Assembly (NCBI GenBank): GCA_900642245.1
Contig: CAAAJI010000034.1
Coordinates: forward strand, 57,255-121,254
Reading direction: 5' to 3'
Length of the DNA: 64,000 bases
From: Fragilaria radians
Lineage: Eukaryota; Bacillariophyta; Fragilariophyceae; Fragilariales; Fragilariaceae
Part shown: positions 35,897-48,009 of the stretch, piece after piece
Numbering within the stretch: position 1 is the first letter of the stretch
Layout: each line of letters begins with the position of its first letter
Position numbers and translations under genes: made by a program
The notes under the pieces: model-generated
The model's database searches: none
The model's input: only the letters and a program-made list of their open reading frames with translations
Told to the model about the DNA's origin: nothing

Positions 35897-37056
35897 ATGA
35901 CGTCAAGTGAAGTGTTTCATGTTTCTAACCACCATCAGGACGAAACGATTCTCTATGGTGATTTCCTACCACTGGCAGGAATGACAACTCGAGGTGGCTG
36001 TTCTTGGCACCACAATATGCTGAAACTGAAACGAAGACGTAACGAAGAAACAGATCATCTTCCACAGGAGGAGAAGGAGGAGGAGGAGAAAGGACAGTCA
36101 TCATCACCTTCCTCGAAGCGTATCTGTACCGAATATGTTCGTCGCTTTCCCTGTCGCGCTAGAAGCCTTTCTCATCAGCATAACAGTAAGACGGCGTTTT
36201 TTGAGATCCCTCAAAATGCACCTCATGGTCTGTTGCTCAAGTGTTCCCACGAGGAGTGCAACAAATCCAACCGCCGTTTCCGCTATTGCAATGGTACGTT
36301 TGAATTATGGATGAAAACTTTCCTGCATCCTTTAACATATATATGTTAACACTAAAACTTTTTTTCTCTTCCATGTACCTGACAGTATGCAAACTACCTG
36401 TCGCGAAACGAAATTTTATCAAAAGGCACGGTCATGGCCTAGTCCATAGCTCAAGGCAATTGAAAGAAACCGTTGATCGATTTCATTCTTGCAAAGCTGA
36501 AGCCTATCACATGGATCTTGAAAAAGATGCTGAAGAAGAATCTGAAAGCTCTGTCAGTAACACTTCCATCCATCGCAAAGGTGGAGTCATGGAAGTTCCT
36601 TCTTTGGCCGTTGAGGAATTCGAAGAAGATAGATGTGGGCTTAAAGTCATAAAGAGTCCTGAAGCAATTGGGACAATCACCTTTCAAGCATCGCCCGATT
36701 CTCTGTTGAATAAAGGCTATTTCCCCATACCCTCATACCCACAAGAAATCATGCTGGGTAAGCAAATGGCTTGCCATCCAATTGCTAGTGGTTCGAGTAT
36801 TTTCGGACCTTGCAATGTCATAAGTTCAGATTACGAGCCTATACAATACCCTTTTGACTCCTCTAATGAACCTCACTTGATACCTTTTAATCATGATATC
36901 AAGGCATTGTTATTTGACGAGACCGGCTTGAATGATGAAGCCGATCAGGATGGTGACATGAATCCAGTGCCCTTCACTGAAGCAGACAAGTATCATATAG
37001 AGGAAAACCTTGCCGAAATCGTCGGTGGTTTTGACTTTTCTCGAGTGTTTGAATGA
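35897..37056 (+). CDS. unknown protein with a Cys/His motif and basic cluster, probably nuclear
   Basis: Two exons, 35897-36293 and 36386-37056, with a 92-bp GT-AG intron (phase 1), giving 355 residues. Splicing restores a compact motif at about 115-150: C-S-H-E-E-C-N, R-R-F-R-Y-C-N-V-C-K-L-P-V-A-K-R-N-F, and R-H-G-H-G. It has four cysteines plus histidines that could hold zinc, followed by a basic R-x-F-x-x-R-H element. I recall similar C-x-x-C-K-x-P-V-A-K-R-N-F motifs in many diatom predicted proteins, but no named domain. The N-terminal part is low-complexity, with K-R-R-R (near 45) and an acidic E-K-E-E-E-E run, suggesting a nuclear protein. The C-terminal half (about 160-355) is acidic and probably disordered. 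A regulatory role is only an inference. Confidence 0.75.
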
Positions 37057-39968
37057 AATTCTTTGACTATTTAACGAATAACATACGAAATAATTTATGT
37101 AAGCACAAATACATGTTTGTCACATGCTTCTTCTGGCAATGTTAAAGAAGATCATCGTCCAATCCGTACCGTAACCCTCGATAGCTTTCTTACTATATAT
37201 CATATGCAATCCGGTGACTTTCAGCTTGCGCTTTGTTTGCTACAACACTCAATAGGATAAACTTGATGCATGTGTGCAGTTGTTCAAATAGAATTCCTTG
37301 CCTTCTACCAAACAATAGCGATGGCCAAAGAATGAGAGGACGAGAGTTAAGAGTGTTGAGTAAATGAAGCGAAATAAGTTATTAGTCTATAATCTTCATC
37401 TCTGCTAATGCAGCGTCCGAGTAAGGACTATAAATCGCTTGTTGAGAGCAACAACTCTCTCATTCTGGATAACTTCAAGATGTAGTAGGAGAATAAGGCA
37501 GGCTCCCGCAACATGGGCATGTCAGAACACATAAAAATGGAGTTCCTCCTGGACCCAGCCAAATTTGGCGTACACGTAAGTGTTGGCACTTCAATACCTT
37601 CAAGCAAATGAATGTCTTGAGGAGTCGATTACATGGATTACATCGTAACATGAGATTGAGACCTTACCAACAAGTTGGCTCTGTTAATGAGTCATAATAC
37701 AAGAGAGCAACCACACATAGAAATGATTTAATGACTTTAGATGCTATTTGCGTCTTGAGAATTATTCGAGCGGCAAGTAGATAAAAAAAGTCAAGGATCA
37801 TTGATCAAGGCAAATATGTTAAGATTTTCCATTAAGCCATCGCTCCAAAGTGCATTTAGGCAGTGGAAACTGCGAACAAGGATGTTTTGAAGTGTAATGT
37901 CCTGCTGCTGCTTTCACTCTCACATGATGTCTATTTCAATGTAACACATGTGGTGGTGGTCTTTCACATTGCAAATGGGATAAAACCAGGGGGGAAGAGC
38001 ATACTCTTGACAAGTTTACCTTTACCGCCATAGCTGTTTTTGAATTTATTAGAGTAAGGTCCTTTGAGGGCATTGTGTAGGTGTAATGCGTCTAAGTCCT
38101 TCATGGTTGTATTTAGAAGTTTGGTCAATTTTGGCATAATTGGATAGATCTTTCTTAGGAATGGTTAGGATTAACTTCTTACTTCTAAAGAAAATGTCCT
38201 TGAAAAAGTAAAGAAAATGAGATTCATCAATTTCACTGACCAGATCATGACTCAAACCTCAGAAATTGCAAATTGATGACGTTTCAATGATTACAATAAC
38301 TTTAGTTTTACAACATCACTTATAGCTCGTTTGCTCCCGTTTTTTGTGGAATTTGCACATGTTAGAGATACTCATTCAGAATCTATTTTAGGAGTCTGAT
38401 ATCTACTATTTTCCCAATCCCTTTGTTCCGCTGTTGCTCTGCTGATTTCGGATCAGTAAATGGACTTGTGTGAACTGCTGTTCTGTTTACTCCTTCAATC
38501 AGAGACATCTTGATGCATTCTCCCAATGCTTTATCAAAGAGGTGAACATCCTCTGGGAGCGATATGTAAAATGATAAGCATCCTCTGCATTAGGCATGCT
38601 TTGATGACTTCATTAATTCTTGCAGATTTATATTCTATATCTAAAGTCATAAAAAAGCGGGAATATTCTTCTACTTGCATTTTTGACTTATTTGCATTCC
38701 ACAGCATGGTCATGAAATCAAGAGAAAAGAAGCGTGTGTGTATCCCTCAAGTCAAATCTAAAAATTAGATAAAATGTTCTCTTGTTGCAGCAATAAAATC
38801 TATATATCTCATCTGCTTGTTGCACGGTAGACAGCGGCATACAAAAAAGTACATGAGAACTTCCATTCTGTTGTCGGAAATCATAAAGGACTCTACCCTT
38901 AAGTTGAAGTGAACAATTTATCGATTGAGATAGTAGAAGATTTAAAAACGTAGGTAAATGCCTGGTTGGCAAACTATCCATACTCTGGCCTATTTCAAAT
39001 TAAGACCAGGTCAACGACGTCAGTATGACCTTGCGTCATAATTTCTAATTTGTGCCATTGTGTTGCTTCCCATTGTTGAATTGACACCTTACTTGACTAA
39101 ATTTATTCTACAACAGTTTAGTCTACATTTTAGCTGTCCGTACTGTGAGATGAAGATCTCATAATCTATTCTGGAATCGTTACAAAATTAGAAATAATTT
39201 TAAGACAACGGAAAATTATGCGGGGTCAAGCAATACTGCCAATATTGAAAGATTTCTGCATTGATATGTTGCAAAATAGTAAAGATATAAGAGGAAGTTC
39301 ATACAGAGAGGAAACGGAATAAGAATAAATGACACAATTCACCAAATAGGTTCAGAATACTAGAGCCTTGTTACTAATCTTCCAAAACCAAGGATAATGG
39401 AGGCAATAAGCATACAATCGAAAAACACGATCAAACGCACGTCACTTGAAGCAAGGATATCTGTTTCTAAATAGGTATGATCGATTAAGTGCATCTCTCT
39501 TCTTCCTTATCTATTATTCTTTGTACCAAGAATTATATATGACTTACTGCATCGGAGTAAAACGTAGGACTCAATGGTATTTGAAAATTTTGAGAGGATA
39601 CATCCATGTCGCATTAGTCTCGAAAATAGAATATGTCTTGAGTGGAATGGACTTTTGCTCACATCGGCAACTTCAAGGAATCTAGTATGTCTACCATTGT
39701 GGATGGATATCATGACTTTTTGAATGGATACTCTTTTCTTAAATAACTTTTGGGCCGACTTGATATACGACATAGCTAGGGCTATTGCAATGAAATGAAC
39801 TATTGCCGCAGTTACTCTCGGCAGAATAACTTTCTGTAAAATCTTCTTCTTACAGATTGTAGGGTAGTATTGTCGACCATCCGAATTCTTGTTGCAAAAA
39901 CGAATCCCTTTTGACTTTGGCAGGTTACGCTTGGATTCGAATCCAAGTGAAAAAAAAACAATTTGACA
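37057..39968. other. long intergenic region
   Basis: No supported gene. Several frames of 60-90 codons on both strands look like chance or very old repeat debris. I could not assign any of it to a known element. Confidence 0.45.
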
Positions 39969-42900
39969 ATGCCTGTTCTCCCTTCTTCATTGAGTTGGAA
40001 ACGATATGATAATAATACTAACGATCAGCAACGTGAAGGAATGGAACAAGTATCATCAACAATAGTTGAAGTGCATCAATTACCTGATCTTAGCGATCGT
40101 ATTCAGACAAATGGAGAAACAAACTCACGTACCGAAGCTGACTCTGCCCATTTATCCGAAGATACATTTTCCTTTTTAATTGTTGCACCTCTCATCTCGA
40201 TTCCATTCTGTACAGGCCTTATTGTTCTTGGTATCAAAACGACTATGTATTCTTTAATTCTTGCTGATATGATGACGAAGGGAACACCGAACAATTTGCT
40301 TGGGATACCAGCGGCATTGGAATTGCCAGTGGTAGTCTCACAAGTACTTGCCGTCGGAAGTAAGTAAGGAAACTTCCGTCACATAATATTACTCACAAAG
40401 ACACAAACATGGTTATTCCTTCAATTCGATACTCACTTTTTGTATCGCCTTCCTTATGGAATCTCTATTATCAAAACAACAGTTACAGTCATTACCCAAG
40501 ATGATCTCATCACAGCACTTCAACTCATCCATACTGGATACAAAGGAGTTGGAACAGCATTTCAGAATACAAATTACTTAAAATGGTTCTGCCCCTTATT
40601 TTTACTCTCATGGGTGGGAGCTTATGGATTACTTGTTACCTTTCTTTTGATCATTACATCAGCAGATGTCGTGGATCTTATTCTTAACTTTACTGCCATC
40701 GAATTCATTAGTTTATTGGGTAAGTTGAATCGAATTACCGTATATTGATTGTCATGAACTTTTTCTCATCATCATCATCAAAAACATTCATCGCTACGTA
40801 TACATCTATGCAGACAATATTGTATTTTCGTTGTCTTCAAACGGATTTTTCGGATCTGTCAATCGAGCCACAGCCGTATTAGTCGTTGAAACTGATTTTT
40901 ATCGAGCAAAGCGAAATGCTGTTCCTTGGTTACAAATTTTGCTACTCACTGTCTCTTTTATTGGAATGTTGTGTGGACTGGCAATCGTCGTGTTCTTACA
41001 AGCTAGTGGTCATTTCCTTCCTTCCTCGATTATTGTGCAATTCGACGATGAAGTCATACCTTCACTAAGCACTTACAGTGGACAGTTTATGCTAGAGGTC
41101 TCTGGAGGAATTTTTGATGAGGGAAGAGTTGTCTATCGTAATGAAATCGGTGATGGTACCATTGGTTATTGCTCTGGCCTTGAGGCTTGGACGTTTGGAT
41201 ATAAGCGCACGAGCTATTGTGATAATGTCTTGGCAATTTCGGAGAACCCAACCACGCGAGATATCTCTCTCATCTTGGGACAAACATGGTACGTTCGAAT
41301 TGGGGATTCGTCGGAAAGATTTTTGCCAATGGAAGGAGTTTTCAGTTCTGTTAGCTGCTTCAACGATCTGGATTGTGGCGGATCAGACCAAGGCCAGTGT
41401 CTCAGTTTTCGCTGCATTTGTGCCGAAGGTTATTTCGGTTTGAGATGCAGCTACAAAGCTGCGAGCACCTGCGAGAGAATCAAAGTGGACGAGCTTACTG
41501 ATCCTTTCACTGGATTAAGAAGAAAAGTTAGTCATGACTATAGTATTCTCCGTGATCCTGAAGGTAAAGTGGTTACGGCTTATTTTCACCCTATCTATAT
41601 TGACTCAAGTGTCGATACAGATAATTCGTCGAGCAGTGTTGATATTGTCATCTACTCCGGTCTTCGTTGGATATTAAGCTCTGTGATTCCACCAAAAGAT
41701 GGATTACACACCTTCTTTCCTTCGTCGTTTCACATTTCGAATAACACTCTTGGCGCTATTGAGGCTGCAACTGAAATCGTCTCCTTTAACACTGCAGCCG
41801 ACGAATCATCAGCACCAACTAGTCTCGCTTGGTATCTTCCTGGAAGTTTCAACATTGCCGAAATTGATCCTGTCATTGGCATCGACACCGTTTTTGTGTG
41901 CTCGAAGTGCGGCCTGCTTTTTCCTTGTGCATACGGCAATACATGTGGCGATATGGGTGAGTGTATATGCGGAAACGGAGAGTCAGGATCCCTTTGTCAG
42001 GTTATTCCTATCGGGGACGGAAAATGCAATGACTATTTTAATAAACGGGAATTCGATTTTGATGGAGGCGATTGTTGTGAAGCCTCCTGTACTTCGGGGT
42101 CCCTTCATCAGTGTGGAATCGTCGCGGATAATGGTTTAGATAATATTCCTAAGGGCTTTCCCTTTTGTTTAGATCCTTCCTATAGATGTGAGGACATCCA
42201 AGCGTCATGTTGGTCGCGTAAGAGCAACCCTGTTCCGCTATTAATAAAGAATAGTACTGGAGCTTTCGTTACATTATCCGCGAATGGTCGTACCTTGATT
42301 GTTTCTGAACCAGAGCTCGATACTGTACGAATCTTTGACCAGGTCGATTCAGATTGGGTACAGAGGGGGCAAACTCTTGAGGGAGAAGGGAAAAGTAGAT
42401 TTGGAACCCTTGTGGCATTGGCAACGCTCCCTGGAACTGTTTACAAGAGGAGAACTGGTCGAGTTCCTGTGACACTTGCAGTTGCGGCTGTTGGAAACAA
42501 TATAAGCTACGTTGAAGTATACAAGTTTGAGCCTCATGATACAGAATGGTCTCGCGAAGGCGCACCAATCCAATCCAATGAGGTCATTGATTCAATTTCT
42601 ATTGGAGGTAAAGGTGGAAAGTTCTCGCTTGCCATCGGATTGAAAGACAGCAATCGATGCTATCTTTACCTTCAAGACACAGACCTCAACTGGAGAATAG
42701 TTTTCAATGCAAGTGGCTCATCTGGTGTTTCACTTTCTGGAAACGGTGAAATTCTAGGTTGCGCTTCAACCGACCCCGATGACCCCGAAGGCTCTGGTCT
42801 ATTTCGAGTATCGAGCCTTGAGATTCCTGATCCATATGATATAAACGAAGTAAATCTGCGTACGCTCAAGGATATGCTTCCTGTAAGCAATTTTGTTTAT

Positions 42901-45208
42901 CAATCCAGACCCATTTTGGGCGTTGTTGACTATGCGGGCGAGTACGGAATTACAGGAGGTCAGGTGTTTCCTGGGACTTTGGGTTACAACGGTTTTATTT
43001 TGGTAGGCATGCAATTAGATGCTAACGCCGACGTAGCGATTCCTGACCGCCTGGCCGAAGTTGGCTTTGATATCATGGAAACATTTCCTGAGGATGAAAG
43101 ACCGGTGTTCAGCATGTCTCCAGACACGATGTACTTTGCAATCAACTCTCAACGCACTTCTATAGAACTGTTTCATGTGTATAACCCTTCGTTTTCAGGC
43201 GTCTCCATACCGTTACTTGCGAAAACAAGTAATCTTCCAGCTCACACTGTGAAAGGCTTTAGCAATAAGTTTTCGATATCTAACGGTGGTATTACTATGG
43301 CTGTTATTGAAGATGACGCTGTATCAGTCCTGCAGCGTACTTCCACATGTGGGGGTTCATCAATTCGGCTTGCCATCACGTTGGATGAGGTGCCAGATGC
43401 TGTTTCCTGGTCTCTGGACTACTTTGGTAACTTGACGTCAAAAGAAATACCAACGGAAAACATAGCTTCTTGTAGATTTTGTTATGGAGATGATCCGCGA
43501 TATATCCGGGTTGTAGCGGTTGAGGACTTTTGCATTCCAAAGGAGAGAGAGGGTTGCGTACAACTGACTTTTGCTGTAGATAATAGGCAAATGGGGGATG
43601 GTGCAGGTTTTACTGCGCTTCAAGATGGTTTTCCCTTTTCCATCTATTCCGGTGCGTATGAAACTAAAAAAACTACTAGTGGTGGTTGTACGAAAGTATG
43701 TCCTGAAATGACGAATGCGTTAGACTTCCTCATGGAGTTTGATGAAGGATTTCCAAAAGAATTGCGGAGTCCTTTGGGATCTCTGCTTTGGTCTTCGGAA
43801 TTAACTCCACCACCAGGTATGGGCAGTCTACTTTTGTACCAAGGATGCATCTTTCCAAACGAAACAGGTATATTCGAATTAGTTGGCTCAGGAGGAACAG
43901 GGAATTGGACTGCGTTCTTGGGCGGAGAAGTGAAATCGAGACAAACATTTGATATTGGTAAATCTCAATTCTTTGAATTAGAATTTGAAACGAGTAATGC
44001 AGTTTTTGAGAATATTCCTGCGAGATGCAAAAGCGAAAACTGTGGAATATGCAATATCTGCCCGTCTGGAATGGAAGTCGACATATCTCTTGAAGTCAAT
44101 ATTGGAGGGTAAGTGCTATTTTCCCATATTTCATTTAATTTTGCTTGATTCTTACTTCGGATGCGACAGATTTAATGGAATATCTTGTTTGGATCTTGCT
44201 ACCATCGGGCGTAGTGGGGCATTAAACTCAGAGTTCTGCTCGATACTCCCTCAAAACATTTCTGCATTGTGCGGATGTCGTCAAGTGAACTGTTTGGATA
44301 ATGAATCAACAATGAAAGTTGAAATTGAGTTTGACAACAACCCAGAAGACATTTCCTGGAGCGTCACTAATTTATTACAGCAACCCTTATGGAATATTGA
44401 TTTTGTCAACTACAAGGAGAAAGTTAACTCAATGGCTGCAACGTTCATCAGCTGTGTGCCAAAAACTGGGCCATTATTTTTCACTATTCGTGACCGAAAA
44501 AGCGATGGTCTATGTTGCAACCTAGATTCTTCTTTTTTCTTGCCCTCTGGTAATCGTGGTTATTCAGTTTATCTGGATAATGTATTGGTGGGGGCAAGAA
44601 ATTTCTCCATGGGCTCTAAACAGGACCTTGTCTTTAGAAATGGGGTCAAATCAAGCAGAGACAAAGTATTTCAGACCTCAGTTTGGTGTGAAAAGTGTAA
44701 GCAGTGCAAGCTTTGTCCCTTTGATAACGAATTCAATCCCGAAGAAAGTATTTATTTTGAGCTCTACGGCATACAAAACTGCGGTTTCTATGCCGCTAAC
44801 ACATCCAATTTCATCACTCCTGAATTTTGTTCTGAGATTCAAGATCACGTGTCCGCCTCTTGCAGGTGTCAGAATTATTTGCCGGAGTGTTCTAGTAATG
44901 AGTCTCAACTTGTATTCAAAACCACCGTAGAGAACGCACCTGGAATCATTACATTGAAAATTCGAAACCAGTACAATTCTACTTTAAGGACCAAGTCTGG
45001 ATTTGTCGGAGATGTGGGGCAAGTAAGTGATTATAAGATGTGCATCCCCTCTAATGAACGGATTTATGTTGGATTGTATGACTATTGTCGTGAAAATAAG
45101 CTTTGCAGCGCAACAAACCGTTCTCAATTCTTTGAGATTAGAGTGGATGAAGCATTAGTTGCAAGGCAAATGTTCAATAGATCTGTATATGAGTTCTCAC
45201 TTTTTTAA
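39969..45208 (+). CDS. giant membrane protein with EGF-like, Notch/LNR, propeller-like and six-cysteine ectodomain
   Basis: Four exons proposed, 39969-40359, 40483-40719, 40814-44108 and 44170-45208, with GT-AG introns of about 123, 94 and 61 bp, joining in frame to 1653 residues. The first acceptor has alternatives at 40488 and 40500. Residues 1-260 are polar then membrane-spanning, with three hydrophobic stretches at about 63-90, 150-185 and 240-270. The rest is probably extracellular: an EGF-like motif (about 390-421, ending C-I-C-A-E-G-Y-F-G-L-R-C), another Cys-rich stretch (570-605), a Notch/LNR module (608-636, G-K-C-N-D-Y then F-D-F-D-G-G-D-C-C), and repeats starting W-V-Q-R-G that suggest a beta-propeller (690-1050). 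Near the C-terminus are two six-cysteine modules (1286-1344 and 1483-1538) like those of the secreted pair at 2198 and 5394. There is also a G-D-G-x-C-C-like motif (K-S-D-G-L-C-C). It is probably a surface receptor or adhesion protein. No cytoplasmic kinase is seen. Confidence 0.8.
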
Positions 45209-47379
45209 GAAAGTAAGTCTCATTTAATTGATGATGTGTTTGCCATTTTCATAGAATGAAACAAAAATGACTTTAGCTAGAATTTCTAAGTTCAAGTCTA
45301 TGGAATAAAAAAATAGAAGTGTCTATAAACAACATATACTAGGCATTGTGCTATATTGTATGCTAGCAGCGTGCATTTAAAATGTATTGATGAGTTCACC
45401 ATTGAACATGCTGCAATCAAAAGACCATTCCCAAAAATAGAATTGTTGTCTCATTTGGATGAATTCAGAGACTGAGAAGTGAACAAAAGCATGATACTAT
45501 AGTCTTTCAAGCTGGAAAAGACTGATAAATGCAATACCCCCACTTTGGGAGATCTTATTAAGTCACTGCCAATCGGGATGCCACTGTTTAAGTCATCAAT
45601 GAATTGCAAGAGATTTCTATAGGGTTCAAAACTATTGGTAAAGTCATTCATCTTCTCTTTTTCAACAAGTGAAGTAGAGCTATTAAGTGATCAACAATAA
45701 AATGAAGAGAAACGAATCTTCCCCTTGCTTTGCCTCAATCGACCTTACCATTGTCTCAGCATTTGGCAATGTTGTAATTGTCCTTGACGCAATGGTGAAA
45801 CTGCTGTGTATAAGCATCAAACTAACTCACATACAGTAGTATTGCTGTAAATAAATAAATGACTCTGACTTGTGATTGCCTCAAATTAAAAAATACAGTT
45901 TAGGAAACTTCAAAAACAACCTAATTATTCATGAATAATAATTGATTTCTGTTTCTTGAGTCTTACTCGAGTGATCCACAAACATATCATTCATATCAAA
46001 TATGAGATCCTGTCCAATATACTTTAACTCATCTCAATTCCCTTAGATCCTGATTAATATCTGCTTTCATTTTCAGCACCTCCTTCAACCACTGCAAAGC
46101 ATTGTCTCATTCTACCTTGCATTTCCTCCTTGGACCTGATTTTGAAGTGTACATATCTGCGTTTGAAGTGCTGCTATAAGCTTTGCTTGTAAAATTAACC
46201 ATTTCATTGTTTCTTACATATCATACTGGCTAGGATAAAAACCACGATAATTTCAACAGAATTAACACCTTCAAGAGCCTATCAGTTGTGAACGCATATA
46301 ACCCCAAATCACTAAATTTTCACTAATGAAACATGTAACAAGATTTTAAAATGGAACGGATGAAGAAATTGATTATTTTCAGAACAAAAAACCTGGTTCA
46401 CACCTCAACCACGACGTTAGATTGTCTGAATAAACCTTGTTGACCTTCTCATGTCATTGTGCAGATTGGCCTTCTCGAACTATATTCTTTATCCAAAAGC
46501 ATGCATGAATCCACGTCACTTAATGGATGTCCTTCTTCCCAATATAATTTAGTCATTTCAACTAAAACGTTCTCCTATTCTTATTATTTCATTTGTCTCC
46601 CACTTTCGGGGGGGGATATACTGAAACTTCTTGAGGATTTTGAACAGGTTTTCTGATAGGTACAATTTAATGTCTCTGTCAGATCCCAGAGCAAATTTTT
46701 GGATTTCATTTACCTTGGCTCTTTAAATCATCGATTTCAAAATTAAAATTTAGATCTTGATCCCAGAGTTTCGTGTAGCCTTCGACAAGGATATATTTTT
46801 TTTATGAGTTACTTTGGATTTTCCATCTTTGTCTACCAGATCACTTGCTTATTCAGCCTTGCAAACTTTACTTTTGACGTCGTATAGTGTAAAATAATGA
46901 TATTGGTTAGCGCATCTGATTGTGGAGTGTGGCAAATGTGAGGTGAGGTTCCTATCCGACATATTTAGTCCAGACTGTGCTTCCGAGAGCTAGATTATGA
47001 CTTCCAAAAAGAAATCACATTTATTTACATTGATGTAACTCACTTAATGTTATGCAAATGATTCAAAAAGATCAGAAGCATTATGCATTTTGTCTCGGAG
47101 TATTTTGTGTGGGCAACTTCCCACTGCTAAACTGAGTTTGTGACCGTTTTCTCCCGATTCAATTATCAGGGGAAAGTGATTAGTCTTTCTTGGAGATGAC
47201 CTGTTTGAATTGACGTAGAGTGTGACAAATGGCCAAGCGTGCCACAACTGACTGAAAGCCCTTCTTACAAAAGTCTGTCACATGGAGGCTTCTCCTGAAA
47301 GTCTTCTCAGGAAATTGTCTCATAAGTAAGAAAGCTTTCCCATGAAAGCTTCAAGGAAAAACCTTTTATCTTCACTTAA
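45209..47379. other. intergenic
   Basis: No supported gene. A short tRNA-like stretch near 46876-46960 is discussed among the findings. Otherwise AT-rich sequence without recognisable features. Confidence 0.5.
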
Positions 47380-47960
47380 AAGTGTGAGAATAGTACTGCT
47401 GGACCATTGAAGAATTTGGTCCAACAATAGAGTATATCAAAGGATCATGCAATGTGGTAGCTGATGCTCTGAGCAGATTAGATACTGAAGTGGCATTAAC
47501 AACTGCTAGCTTCAAGCAAATATCTGAGCTTTATGAAAACACGGATGATAAGAGTCTACAAGATTTAGACTATCCATTGAGTACTCAAATCATAGCTGCT
47601 TATCAGCGCAAAGATTAAATACTGATTCAGCAGCAGCAGCGTCATCCGGTGTATTTCTCCAAAACAGTAGATGGAGATGTAGTCATCTTATTCAAATAAG
47701 ATTTACATTCCTAAAACACTTAAGTAGCCAATTTTAAATTTGTACCACACAGCATCACAACATCCAGGTATCCAACAGACAGAACGGATAGTATGTTCAC
47801 ATTTGGTATAGCCAGGACTTAGCAGTGATGTTGAAAAAGAAATCAAAAGCTGCCACCAGTGTCAAAGGAGTAAAATCCCCTATCTAGAAAAGACATTGAC
47901 CAAAAACCTTGGGACACAATATGCATTTACTAATAGGACCATACACTATTTCAACAAAGC
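47380..47960 (+). mobile_element. Ty3/gypsy relic, RNase H end and integrase zinc finger
   Basis: On the plus strand, near 47410-47500, the frame reads I-E-Y-I-K-G-S-C-N-V-V-A-D-A-L-S-R-L-D, the classic RNase H end of gypsy elements. Further on (47740-47880), in other frames, come H-P-G-I-Q-Q-T-E-R-I-V and then S-C-H-Q-C-Q-R-S-K, the HHCC integrase zinc finger. Frameshifts separate the parts, and the element stops where the oppositely oriented relic begins. Only about 0.6 kb remains. Confidence 0.8.
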
Positions 47961-48009
47961 ATGAGAAAGGACTTACTCTACACTTGTTGAATATATCCTG
48001 TTTTCTTTT

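Noticed and set aside
37700..38700. Possible retroelement fragments in the long spacer
   Set aside because: Short translated pieces on either strand did not line up with RT, integrase or gag motifs in order.
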